From JACROF01 sp964598995 (GTDB lineage: Bacteria > Patescibacteriota > Microgenomatia > Levybacterales > UBA12049): a stretch of 23,761 nt of DNA. Under the pieces are notes generated by a model, which worked only from the letters and a program-made list of their open reading frames with translations, did not search any database and was not told where the DNA came from. Location of the stretch: positions 1 through 23,761 of the forward strand of contig CAZRDR010000046.1 of the NCBI GenBank assembly GCA_964598995.1, written 5' to 3'. The translations under genes and the position numbers were made by a program. Below, one piece after another: positions 13,718 through 20,976 of the stretch (position 1 is the first letter of the stretch; each line of letters opens with the position of its first letter).

Positions 13718-13924
13718 ATGTGTTACAACTGTGGATGCCAGATGCCAAATGACGATATGGGTAAAGGGCATATGGGCGTTGACCCAAATGGTAAAGCTTT
13801 TACTACTAAGTCAATTCAAGCAGCAGCAGATGCTTTTGGTGAGTCTTTCGATGAAGCACTCGATAATATCATCGAATTAGCTCAAAAAGTGAAAAAAGAA
13901 CAGCAAGAACAAAAATCTGCTTAA
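13718..13924 (+). CDS. Cys-motif mini-protein (MCYNCGCQMPNDDMG family)
   Basis: A 68-residue protein beginning MCYNCGCQMPNDDMGKGHMGVD: three cysteines (C2, C5, C7), then DD, M and H residues, followed by an amphipathic helix (residues 31-65). I recall similar short proteins with an N-terminal CxNCGC...DDMG motif as conserved hypotheticals, but know no assigned role. The Cys/His/Met cluster next to the start suggests metal binding, perhaps as a chaperone or buffer for the transporter that follows. AAGGAGGTGA ends seven bases before the ATG, one of the best Shine-Dalgarno sites in the window, and overlaps the arsR stop. It is therefore co-transcribed with arsR. Confidence 0.8.
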   Translation: MCYNCGCQMPNDDMGKGHMGVDPNGKAFTTKSIQAAADAFGESFDEALDNIIELAQKVKKEQQEQKSA

Positions 13925-13932
13925 GAACTTGC

Positions 13933-13962
13933 AGAAATATCAGCTGTAGCGTTGATATTTCT
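13933..13962. promoter_or_regulatory. Perfect 10-base inverted repeat before the NiCoT gene
   Basis: AGAAATATCA (13933-13942) and TGATATTTCT (13953-13962) pair perfectly around a ten-base loop, ending ten bases before the NiCoT ATG. There is no T-tract, so an operator or an RNA hairpin that tunes expression is more likely than a terminator. No clear Shine-Dalgarno site precedes the ATG. Confidence 0.6.
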
Positions 13963-13972
13963 ATAGCCTCTT

Positions 13973-15019
13973 ATGCAACTCATAAGCCATTTACTGTCTC
14001 TCTGGAAAGATGGATCTACTGCTCTGAGAAAACGGGCAGTTATTATCGTATCCTCACTTATCCTCGCTAATATCGCAATCTGGGCTGGAGGAATACTCTT
14101 CGCTCAGAAAAATCCTCTCTTTTTAGGTTTGTTGACACTCGCGTATGGATTAGGATTGCGTCATGCAGTTGATGCTGATCATATCGCTGCTATCGATAAC
14201 ACTACGCGAAAATTAATGAATGACGGTCAACGACCAGTTGGTGTCGGATTATTTTTTTCACTGGGTCATTCAACTATCGTCATTATTCTTTCACTTCTCA
14301 TTGCTATCTCAACCTCTTTTGTAAAAGAAAATTTACCTGCTTTCCAAGCAATCGGAGGAGTTATCGGAACATCCGTCTCAAGTATTTTTCTTATCGTTAT
14401 CGGAGTTATTAATCTTTTAACGTTTATCGAATTGTTCCGCATTTTCCGAAAAGTAACTAAAGGAGAAATGTCATATAAAGAGATAGGTCATGACCATGTT
14501 CATCTAGGCGGATTCCTCACGAAGCTTTTTAAACCATTATTGAGAACAGTTCACTCGAGTCCACAGATGTATCTCGTGGGACTGTTATTCGGACTAGGAT
14601 TTGATACAGCCAGCGAAGTAGGTCTGCTGAGTATTTCCGCTGCGAGTTCTGCATCAGGAATTCCTCTCTGGGGAATCATCCTCCTACCACTCGCCTTTAC
14701 GGCTGGAATGGCACTTATTGATACACTCGATGGAACTCTTATGCTTGGGGCATATGGCTGGGCGACTATTCAACCTGTAAGAAAACTCTACTACAACCTT
14801 AATATCACATTTATTTCAGTCCTGGTCGCGTTATTTATCGGAGGCGTCGAGGCTATTCAGCTCCTCTCAAGGCATTTGATGCTGCATGGAAGAGTAATTA
14901 GAACTATTGATCAGCTGAATCTCCAATCATTTGGATATGTCACCGTCATTGCCTTTATCCTTTGCTGGGTTGTCTCACTTACGCTTTACAAATTAAAAGG
15001 CTATGACAAACTACATTGA
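13973..15019 (+). CDS. Nickel/cobalt permease, NiCoT (HoxN/NixA) family
   Basis: The 348-residue product has about eight membrane helices. The signature RHAVDADHIAAIDNTTRKL contains the HX4DH metal motif (H64, D69, H70). The second motif FFSLGHSTIV and the later LGFDTASEVGLL and GMALIDTLDGTLMLGAYGWA are all family hallmarks. It imports Ni2+ and/or Co2+ with high affinity and low capacity. It stands behind an ArsR repressor and a Cys-motif protein, so supply is probably regulated by the metal. No nickel enzyme is in view. The start is the first ATG; a rival start further in would cut the first helix. Confidence 0.93.
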   Translation: MQLISHLLSLWKDGSTALRKRAVIIVSSLILANIAIWAGGILFAQKNPLFLGLLTLAYGLGLRHAVDADHIAAIDNTTRKLMNDGQRPVGVGLFFSLGHSTIVIILSLLIAISTSFVKENLPAFQAIGGVIGTSVSSIFLIVIGVINLLTFIELFRIFRKVTKGEMSYKEIGHDHVHLGGFLTKLFKPLLRTVHSSPQMYLVGLLFGLGFDTASEVGLLSISAASSASGIPLWGIILLPLAFTAGMALIDTLDGTLMLGAYGWATIQPVRKLYYNLNITFISVLVALFIGGVEAIQLLSRHLMLHGRVIRTIDQLNLQSFGYVTVIAFILCWVVSLTLYKLKGYDKLH

Positions 15020-15039
15020 GATAGTAACCAGTTATCTGA

Positions 15040-15068
15040 TTGCGGTTGGGTTATTCCTCTGACATAAT
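15040..15068 (+). promoter_or_regulatory. Possible promoter of the acyltransferase gene
   Basis: TTGCGG (15040-15045), 17 bases, CATAAT (15063-15068), 12 bases before the ATG at 15081. No Shine-Dalgarno site is evident. Confidence 0.35.
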
Positions 15069-15080
15069 TTATCCAAGAAT

Positions 15081-17057
15081 ATGAAAGATAGATTGCCAGC
15101 ACTTGACGGACTGCGCGGTTTTGCGGCTCTATCGGTCATGCTGGGACATGCGGCTATCTGGAACTTTGCCACACAGTTCCCAGCTCTCCAGCTCATCCTC
15201 ATCGCACTTTCTGCTGCACATAATGCTGTTCAGATATTATTCGTTCTCTCAGGTTTTCTCATCGCTTACCTCTACCCTACTGTTCCGTCTCCTGTGAAAT
15301 TTCTTAAGAAGCGCTATGGACGTATCTTTCCGATCTATGCCACTATCGTGCTTTTCATCTGGCTCAGATCATTTATCGTCTCTCCATTTCTTCAAGTAGC
15401 GATACTTATCATTCTGGCTCTCGCAATAAAATTTATGTGGGAACGATTGACGTCAGTTGCTAAGAACAAACCCCTCGGTACCATCCTTTTTTATGCGTTC
15501 GTGAGCTTTCAATTACTCACCCTGGTCTTAACTATAATCCTTTTCCAAAAATATGCTGCAACTCAATTCTCAACTATTTCTCATTTCCAAAAGGATCTTA
15601 TTCTGATGCTTACTAATCTCACCTTTACCTCGCAATTCGTGAAGAACATTCCTCAAACAAGCGGAGTATTTTGGAGTCTAGGAGTCGAAGTGTTATTTTA
15701 TATTCTTTATCCATTTATCATCTTTCCCGTCGTTCGAATAGCTCGTGAGCGTGGGTTGTTACTTAGCATTCTTATCATCCTCGCGAGCTCTAAAATACTC
15801 TTAGATCTTGATAATGCACTGACCTCTGTTGCCGCTTTCAACGGTCTCAATATTGCACGAGCAAATGGTTTTATCGCAGGCGTCACCATAGGAACTATCT
15901 ATCAATCTCAAGGGAGTGTATGGAAGAAAATCAAACCGATCGTTAGTCACCCGTTATTTGGGTTCCTCGCACTAGCGCTCTTAATCCTCGTTCAGCTGGG
16001 TGAACACATCGTTGGTCTCGGCTCGATCAGCTTTATGAATTATTTTTATCTCATCACGAGCTGGCTGATCGCAATCGTCGTACTCAACTGCATCATCCCA
16101 CACTCTCTCACCTATAAAATTTTTAGTAAAAGAATTCTCATGTTCATCGGTCTTATCAGTTACTCTCTCTATCTGATTCATGCTGAGATCGAACCGTGGC
16201 GAGCACCTATCTCACGTTTTTTACAGCAATTCATCCGAGTAACCTATCTCATCGATCTCCTATCACTCGTATTTTATGTTGGGTTATCCATAGCGATTTC
16301 CTATTTCCTATTCAGAACCGTCGAATATCTTTACTTTAAAAATAAAAAGAAAGTAATTGCTACGACTCAGGCGAGTATTAGCGAAAAAGTAGAAGAAAAT
16401 CCTAGGTGGCATTCAAAGTTTAGGGAACCAGCTGGCGTACTTGGAGCGGTGATCATACTTAGCCTGATTTATTCTGGCATGTATAGCCCAAAACTTCTAA
16501 TAACCCGTCATATGTTGCCACTGACTTCTCTTGTTAGTAATGACGAACTATCCTTAAAAGCGGGTGATTTCATCATCCCATTTACCGCTCATGAAGATTA
16601 TTTAAGCGTTATCAGTCTGGACACACGCTACGCAGGAAGCGCTGGGGTGACTCTGTCACAGCCTGCTCCCCATGCTCAGCTTCACTTTGATCTCCTTGAT
16701 GAGAATAAAAAGGTAATATTTACCTCGAGTCGTGATGCTTATCTCGTCGAGGGATCACCGAGATTCCAATTCGGCTTCCCAACTATTGAAAATTCGAAAG
16801 ACAAAAAGTACTTCGTAAAATTATCGTTAACCAATGCTAAGCCAAAAGATGATGTCATGATCAGCAATTCATCCCAAAGCTTTATTACCCTTTCCAAACT
16901 TCCGCCTGGCGGAATAGTCCGTGCACTTCCCACACTCGTGATAAATCGCTTATTATTTATCTTCTCGAGTAAAGACTTCATCTTTGTCATGGTATTTATC
17001 GTGTTAGTAATTATGGCGGCGAAAGTAAGACCTCAAAGAATTACTAAGAGCGGATAA
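15081..17057 (+). CDS. Membrane O-acyltransferase (acyltransferase-3 family) with C-terminal exported domain
   Basis: The 658-residue product opens with RLPALDGLRGFAALSVMLGHA, where R12 and H23 form the RX10H motif of acyltransferase-3 (OafA/NodX-like) enzymes, followed by about ten membrane helices to residue about 425. These enzymes transfer acetyl or similar groups from the cytoplasm to surface glycans. A basic loop (FKNKKKVIATTQ...) and one more helix (about 455-475) lead to a domain of roughly 140 residues rich in beta-strand patterns (VISLDTRYAGSAGVTLSQP, LHFDLLDENKKVIFTSS, KYFVKLSLTN), then a final helix and a basic tail. This exported part is not the usual SGNH hydrolase and is not recognised; it may bind sugar. 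The stop lies one base from the convergent nadE stop. Confidence 0.87.
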   Translation: MKDRLPALDGLRGFAALSVMLGHAAIWNFATQFPALQLILIALSAAHNAVQILFVLSGFLIAYLYPTVPSPVKFLKKRYGRIFPIYATIVLFIWLRSFIVSPFLQVAILIILALAIKFMWERLTSVAKNKPLGTILFYAFVSFQLLTLVLTIILFQKYAATQFSTISHFQKDLILMLTNLTFTSQFVKNIPQTSGVFWSLGVEVLFYILYPFIIFPVVRIARERGLLLSILIILASSKILLDLDNALTSVAAFNGLNIARANGFIAGVTIGTIYQSQGSVWKKIKPIVSHPLFGFLALALLILVQLGEHIVGLGSISFMNYFYLITSWLIAIVVLNCIIPHSLTYKIFSKRILMFIGLISYSLYLIHAEIEPWRAPISRFLQQFIRVTYLIDLLSLVFYVGLSIAISYFLFRTVEYLYFKNKKKVIATTQASISEKVEENPRWHSKFREPAGVLGAVIILSLIYSGMYSPKLLITRHMLPLTSLVSNDELSLKAGDFIIPFTAHEDYLSVISLDTRYAGSAGVTLSQPAPHAQLHFDLLDENKKVIFTSSRDAYLVEGSPRFQFGFPTIENSKDKKYFVKLSLTNAKPKDDVMISNSSQSFITLSKLPPGGIVRALPTLVINRLLFIFSSKDFIFVMVFIVLVIMAAKVRPQRITKSG

Positions 17058-17058
17058 G

Positions 17059-17835
17059 TTAATTCGTAGGTTTAAGGGGGAGTTGATGCTTAAACTCGGC
17101 TATCTTAATCCAGCCAAACACTTTTTCAACTTCATCACTCGTAAACCCTTTCGCCATAATTTCTTCTTTGGACAGCTTCTCTTCGTGATAGAGATATAGA
17201 ATTTCATCAGGTTTTTTATAACTAAAGCCTAGCTCTCCTTCATCAGTCTGTCCTTCCCACAGACCAGCTGTAGGTTTTTTGGTGATGATTTCATCAGGGA
17301 CTCCTAGATATTTTGCTAATTCGGAGACTTGATACTTATAAAGATTGCGAAGCGGCTCGACATCACTCGCCTCGTCACCAAAACGGGTATAGTAGCCTAA
17401 TAAATGCTCAGTCAGATTTTCTGTCCCTAATACCAAATGCTTGAAACCATATTTCTTAGCAAGATCATAAAGAATAACCATACGCATCCTCGCCATAATA
17501 TTTCCAAGTCGAGGAGGATCGATCATCTCATCGTATTTTGCGACTTCATCGACAAATGGCTTAATATCTACTTCGTGTACCTGCTCATGAGAAATACCCA
17601 ACGCATCAATAACGAGCCATGCATCTTTCGTCCCCTGCTCACTCAGTGTTCCATAAGGCATAAGCACCGGAAAAACGTGCTCGACTCCCACTGCTTTTAC
17701 GGCGAGTGCTAGACTCGTTGCACTATCGATACCACCTGAGACACCGATAAGATAAGACTTAAAGTTACCTTGTAGACTCAATTTAAGAAATGAGGTGAGT
17801 TCGTTAGCTGTCTTCTCGGCATCAAACTTGTTCAT
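17059..17835 (-). CDS. nadE: NH3-dependent NAD+ synthetase
   Basis: A 258-residue N-type ATP pyrophosphatase with the loop SGGIDS (33-38), LVLGTENLTEHLLGYYTRFGDEASDVEPLRNLYKYQV for deamido-NAD and ammonia binding, and KKPTAGLWEGQTDEGELGFSY near the end. It converts nicotinate adenine dinucleotide to NAD+ using ATP and ammonia. No glutaminase domain is fused, consistent with the shorter bacterial form. The mRNA is predicted to start on the ATG, because TATAAT lies exactly six bases upstream. Convergent with the acyltransferase, with no room for a terminator between them. Confidence 0.95.
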   Translation of the reverse strand: MNKFDAEKTANELTSFLKLSLQGNFKSYLIGVSGGIDSATSLALAVKAVGVEHVFPVLMPYGTLSEQGTKDAWLVIDALGISHEQVHEVDIKPFVDEVAKYDEMIDPPRLGNIMARMRMVILYDLAKKYGFKHLVLGTENLTEHLLGYYTRFGDEASDVEPLRNLYKYQVSELAKYLGVPDEIITKKPTAGLWEGQTDEGELGFSYKKPDEILYLYHEEKLSKEEIMAKGFTSDEVEKVFGWIKIAEFKHQLPLKPTN

Positions 17836-17841
17836 GAGAGT

Positions 17842-17847
17842 ATTATA
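17842..17847 (-). promoter_or_regulatory. -10 box of nadE, leaderless geometry
   Basis: Consensus TATAAT on the minus strand, six bases before the ATG at 17835. The -35 is weak (TGTCAA at 17 bases). The remainder of the gap up to 18019 is AT-rich without a recognised feature. Confidence 0.65.
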
Positions 17848-18018
17848 TCTCTTTAATTACATTTTTGACAGCAAAAATGCATAAAACTGTGCTCCCTCAA
17901 TAGGTTAATAGGCGCATGAAAGTCGGGCAAAAATTGTTACGGTACTGTGGCTATTTATCTTAATAAATAACTACAAGAATATATTTAAAAATCTTGAGGT
18001 GCTAATGACTATAAGCTG

Positions 18019-18027
18019 TGGTATAAT
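18019..18027 (+). promoter_or_regulatory. Extended -10 promoter of the helical unknown
   Basis: TGGTATAAT is an extended -10. TATAAT (18022-18027) ends six bases before the ATG at 18034, so a leaderless transcript is expected. TTGAGG (17994-17999) is too far to act as a normal -35. Confidence 0.65.
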
Positions 18028-18033
18028 GCCCAG

Positions 18034-18567
18034 ATGGATAAAGAGAAATTGCGGAAATTTATTGGAAGAGATAAAGAGTTACAGGCCCAAAAAGAGTTTG
18101 ATACACTCACTCCACTTTTGCAGGCTGCTTTTTTGGTAGGATCAGGGGCCTACCTTGAACGAGCTACCACGGACGAACTACTCGAACTTGCCTATGATAT
18201 TTTTGATAAAGAGGATGTAAATCGTGATAAATTTGAGAAAACAGAAGCATTAGAGGACCGGGTAAATTCTTTAACTCGTCATAGGGATCGTGCCGCTGAT
18301 CACCTTACTCGCTTAGTTGAACAAGAAGCTGATGAACGACAAATCGCTATGGCAAGAGATGACGTGAGAACATTCGCAATTGCGCTTGATCCCTTAAAAG
18401 GGTTAAACCTCATTGCTGCAGAACAAGAAATACGTGCTGGTCGAGAATTTAACTTACGCTCTCTCCCGCCACTTAATGTCATAGATCAGACACCTATCGT
18501 TCCGATCGAATCAACGCCTCTTACTGATGCGGATTTCCGTAAACTACTCGGTCAGGATAAAAGTTAG
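18034..18567 (+). CDS. Soluble helical protein of unknown function
   Basis: A 177-residue charged protein without cysteines, signal peptide or membrane helix. Residues about 10-60 contain a hydrophobic-patterned helical segment (LTPLLQAAFLVGSGAYLERATTDELLELAYDIF), and residues about 65-110 are Arg/Glu-rich with coiled-coil character. The C-terminal third is Pro-containing and ends with LTDADFRKLLGQDKS. It is not recognised. The consensus extended -10 box and clean frame make it a real gene. Its stop overlaps the stop of the convergent reductase gene (18564-18567). Confidence 0.7.
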   Translation: MDKEKLRKFIGRDKELQAQKEFDTLTPLLQAAFLVGSGAYLERATTDELLELAYDIFDKEDVNRDKFEKTEALEDRVNSLTRHRDRAADHLTRLVEQEADERQIAMARDDVRTFAIALDPLKGLNLIAAEQEIRAGREFNLRSLPPLNVIDQTPIVPIESTPLTDADFRKLLGQDKS

Positions 18568-19091
18568 AGAACTTTATATTTGAGAAGAAGAGTTCCCTGA
18601 TGATTAAGTCGTTCGTTCTGAATTAGTTGTAAATTTAAATCAAGGTCTGCTTCACCTAAAAGATCATTCCCCTTACCAAGTATCCTTGGCTCAATAGTTA
18701 ACCAGATTTCATCGACTAAGCCTGCTTTAAGGAAATCAGTATTTGTCTTCTCACCGCCGAGAAGTAATGCTTGGGTGTAACCTCTCTCTGACAATTTACG
18801 CAGGAGTTCATGAGGCTGATCAGAACTGAATTCTAGTTGATTTGGTTTTTCTTCAGATGTAAATCTTTCAGGCTGACTCGTGAGAACTATTTTTAAACGA
18901 TCAGCTGTAAGTGTCATTCCTTCTTTCGCAGCTTCATACGTCTTTCGTCCCATGATCAGGAGGTTATTTTCGTTACGAACGTTGAGGAAAAAGTCTTGAT
19001 CTTCGGAAGATGCGAAGGTAGACGTTCCTGAGAGGTTACCGTTAGTCGTTTTTCCGTTTACGGTCTGGACCATGACCATGATGACTTTCAT
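18564..19091 (-). CDS. RibD_C / dihydrofolate-reductase-fold reductase
   Basis: The 175-residue product matches the RibD C-terminal/DHFR-like fold: MKVIMVMVQTVNGKTTNG, NLLIMGRKTYEAAKEG (NADPH-binding region), QALLLGGEKTNTDFLKAGLVDEIWLTIEPRILGKG and the final strand GTLLLKYKV. Members reduce pteridine- or pyrimidine-like rings with NADPH. Whether this one acts in riboflavin, folate or another pathway cannot be told. Its ATG overlaps the TGA of the yhhQ-like gene upstream (ATGA), so the two are translated together, which points to a modified-nucleobase or pteridine context. Confidence 0.85.
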   Translation of the reverse strand: MKVIMVMVQTVNGKTTNGNLSGTSTFASSEDQDFFLNVRNENNLLIMGRKTYEAAKEGMTLTADRLKIVLTSQPERFTSEEKPNQLEFSSDQPHELLRKLSERGYTQALLLGGEKTNTDFLKAGLVDEIWLTIEPRILGKGNDLLGEADLDLNLQLIQNERLNHQGTLLLKYKVL

Positions 19092-19741
19092 TTTGTTTTC
19101 TCTTTAAGCCAACGAACTCCCAAATACACTAGCGGTGTCTCGATAACTGACATCGCACATTTAAGCAGCCAGTAAGGGATGATCAGACCGATAAGGAAAG
19201 AAAAATTATCGCCAAATGGCTTGTTCAGCGCGTAAAAAGCTAAGACCATAAAAAGTGAGGTGTCAAAAAATTGAGAAATGATATTTGAGGCATTAGTCCT
19301 AAACCACAGCGCTTTTTTACCGAATTTTTGTCTGAGTCTGGCGAAGATGAAAACATCTAAAAATTCAGCGACGGTAAAGGCGATGAGACTTGCTGCTGAG
19401 ATACGAGCTGAGACAGTAAAAATCGTCTCGTAAGCTTTTTCATGAGCAGCAAAACGGGGAGTTGATGGAAGCGATGTAGCAAGGAGTGAGAAAAGGAGAA
19501 AGAAAAGGATAACTAAAAGTCCCGAGCGAACGATACTCTGAGCACGAGCTTTTCCATAAACCTCAGTAAAAATATCGTTAATCGAGTAGATCAGAGGGAC
19601 AACAAAGATCGCGACACTGGCACTGAGATGAAGTGAACCTAAAGTAATAATGGGGAATGACTTCGCACCCATTAACTCAGAAATAGCGATACAGCCGATG
19701 TAGAAAGAGATAAGAAAATCGGTTTTCTGAATATTGAACAT
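19088..19741 (-). CDS. yhhQ: Queuosine-precursor transporter, YhhQ/VUT family
   Basis: The 217-residue product has about six membrane helices. Family motifs are SELMGAKSF, VPLIYSINDIFTEVYGKARAQ (the usual N-D/E-VYG) and FRTNASNIISQFFDTSLFMVLAF. YhhQ imports queuosine precursors (preQ0/preQ1) for tRNA modification; an organism with few biosynthetic genes would depend on uptake. No tgt gene is in view. It is the first gene of a two-gene unit with the RibD_C-like reductase. An extended -10 box lies nine bases upstream. Confidence 0.9.
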   Translation of the reverse strand: MFNIQKTDFLISFYIGCIAISELMGAKSFPIITLGSLHLSASVAIFVVPLIYSINDIFTEVYGKARAQSIVRSGLLVILFFLLFSLLATSLPSTPRFAAHEKAYETIFTVSARISAASLIAFTVAEFLDVFIFARLRQKFGKKALWFRTNASNIISQFFDTSLFMVLAFYALNKPFGDNFSFLIGLIIPYWLLKCAMSVIETPLVYLGVRWLKEKTK

Positions 19742-19750
19742 GACTCAGCC

Positions 19751-19759
19751 ATTATAGCA
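19751..19759 (-). promoter_or_regulatory. Extended -10 box of yhhQ
   Basis: TGCTATAAT on the minus strand, ending nine bases before the ATG, so the leader is two or three bases at most. An A-run and GAGAGAG lie just upstream. Confidence 0.6.
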
Positions 19760-19801
19760 CTCTCTCTTTTTTTTACAATTAGTCTCCGTTCTAAAGAGCA
19801 A

Positions 19802-20194
19802 CTAATGATGGACATTGACTGCTCGTTCGGCTGCACTAACTATTTGTTTTAGGTCGTAGGGTTTTCCGACCAATTCATGTGATGAAGTTTTACCTACTAA
19901 TTTTTCAAGAACTGCTTTATTGGTCGTCGTTAAAATAAATGGTGTATGCTTAACACAATCCCGCTGACTTAATTTCTTAAAGAGATCGTAGTTCTCCTCA
20001 TAGGGGATAGCTATGTCGAAAATAATAACATCTGGATTACATTCAGCGATAAATTTATCAAAAGACTTATCATCTCCTCTATATAAATAAGTGAATGATT
20101 CGCATGTCTCATGACCTTCTTCTCTAAAGACGACTGCTAAGACATTGGTGATTTCTTTACTCGTATTAAGAACAGCGATACGTAGTTTTTCCAT
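19802..20194 (-). CDS. Stand-alone receiver (REC) domain with degenerate acidic site
   Basis: The 130-residue product follows the response-regulator receiver fold: KLRIAVLNTSKEITNVLAVVF, PDVIIFDIAIPYEENYDLF with phospho-acceptor D60, TPFILTTTN with T89-T91, and ELVGKPYDLKQIV with K111. The acidic pair that normally binds Mg2+ after strand 1 is replaced (N10-T11), so phosphorylation may be weak or absent and it may act as a pseudo-receiver. No output domain or kinase gene is adjacent. It could serve protein-protein signalling. No confident promoter was found. Confidence 0.8.
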   Translation of the reverse strand: MEKLRIAVLNTSKEITNVLAVVFREEGHETCESFTYLYRGDDKSFDKFIAECNPDVIIFDIAIPYEENYDLFKKLSQRDCVKHTPFILTTTNKAVLEKLVGKTSSHELVGKPYDLKQIVSAAERAVNVHH

Positions 20195-20260
20195 AACTTT
20201 TAGCTGATCAGATTCTTACAATTCATGATCAAAGATGAGTAAAGATATGGAAAAAAGTCG

Positions 20261-20863
20261 TTAAGAATCGGACTTGGACGAATGATTTTTCTTCGCTCCG
20301 ATTTTAGTAAAAATAAGAATTGAAATAGTAAGATTACTGAGAAGGAAATAAACAGAGAATGCCGCTACACCAAAACTCCACTCTTTAATAGTTAAGACTA
20401 CTAACAATGCCCCAATAACTCCTAGGAAAAATGCTCTAAAACTTTCTGTCTGGGGAGAATGATATGCCTTGTAAATTGTGGGGATACCTGCAAATAGGTC
20501 AGCAACAATACTGAAAAATATTGCTAAATCTCCTACTTTAGTTATCTGCCAAAGCATTAATCCTATGAGTGAAAAACCAGCGCAGATAAGATCGAATCGA
20601 TGAATTTGCCAGACTGCTTTTTTATTAAACAATGAAGCGATGACTATTAGAGCTGGCAGAAAACCTATACTAAAGGTGAGAAGCGATTGGACACCGACAC
20701 CTTGATTTATCTGAGCAAAAAAAGCGACCATCGGTGCTAACGCCCATAAAAACCAAGTAACACGATTTGGGATTACTCTCCCACGGAGAGTATCTATCAA
20801 ATAACTTACAGCGCCAATTGCGTTTACACCTATACCAATTAACGCAAAATATTCTGGGAGCAT
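20261..20863 (-). CDS. PQ-loop/SemiSWEET-like membrane protein
   Basis: The 200-residue product has about seven membrane helices in two similar halves. The first has NAIGAVSYLIDTLRGRVIPNRVTWFLW, the second has ADLFAGIPTIYKAYHSPQTESFRAFFLG. Both show the loop pattern (P..Y/I..., T/S...) of PQ-loop proteins, which move sugars, amino acids or other small solutes. The family assignment is moderate and the substrate is unknown. The C-terminal tail is basic and cytoplasmic. TATAAT (20872-20877) lies eight bases before the ATG. The 97-base gap to the next gene holds only an imperfect TTCTAA/TTAGAA inverted repeat. Confidence 0.7.
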   Translation of the reverse strand: MLPEYFALIGIGVNAIGAVSYLIDTLRGRVIPNRVTWFLWALAPMVAFFAQINQGVGVQSLLTFSIGFLPALIVIASLFNKKAVWQIHRFDLICAGFSLIGLMLWQITKVGDLAIFFSIVADLFAGIPTIYKAYHSPQTESFRAFFLGVIGALLVVLTIKEWSFGVAAFSVYFLLSNLTISILIFTKIGAKKNHSSKSDS

Positions 20864-20871
20864 ACTTGAGT

Positions 20872-20877
20872 ATTATA
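20872..20877 (-). promoter_or_regulatory. -10 box of the PQ-loop-like gene
   Basis: Consensus TATAAT on the minus strand, eight bases before the ATG at 20863, again close to leaderless. Confidence 0.5.
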
Positions 20878-20976
20878 CTAGATCCTGAATCGCCGAAGAG
20901 TCAGACATTTCAGCAGAATTTCTAAGGCTTTCAGCGCGAGCGGACGAATTTAGAACCTTATCTTTTAATTGAATAA

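Noticed and set aside
20211..20269. GATTCTTA/TAAGAATC inverted repeat between the receiver and PQ-loop genes
   Set aside because: Eight bases with a loop of more than 40 and no T-tract; it could be chance.
20880..20976. Small RNA or tRNA in the gap between the PQ-loop and GT39 genes
   Set aside because: Only an imperfect TTCTAA/TTAGAA inverted repeat is present; no cloverleaf or terminator was found.
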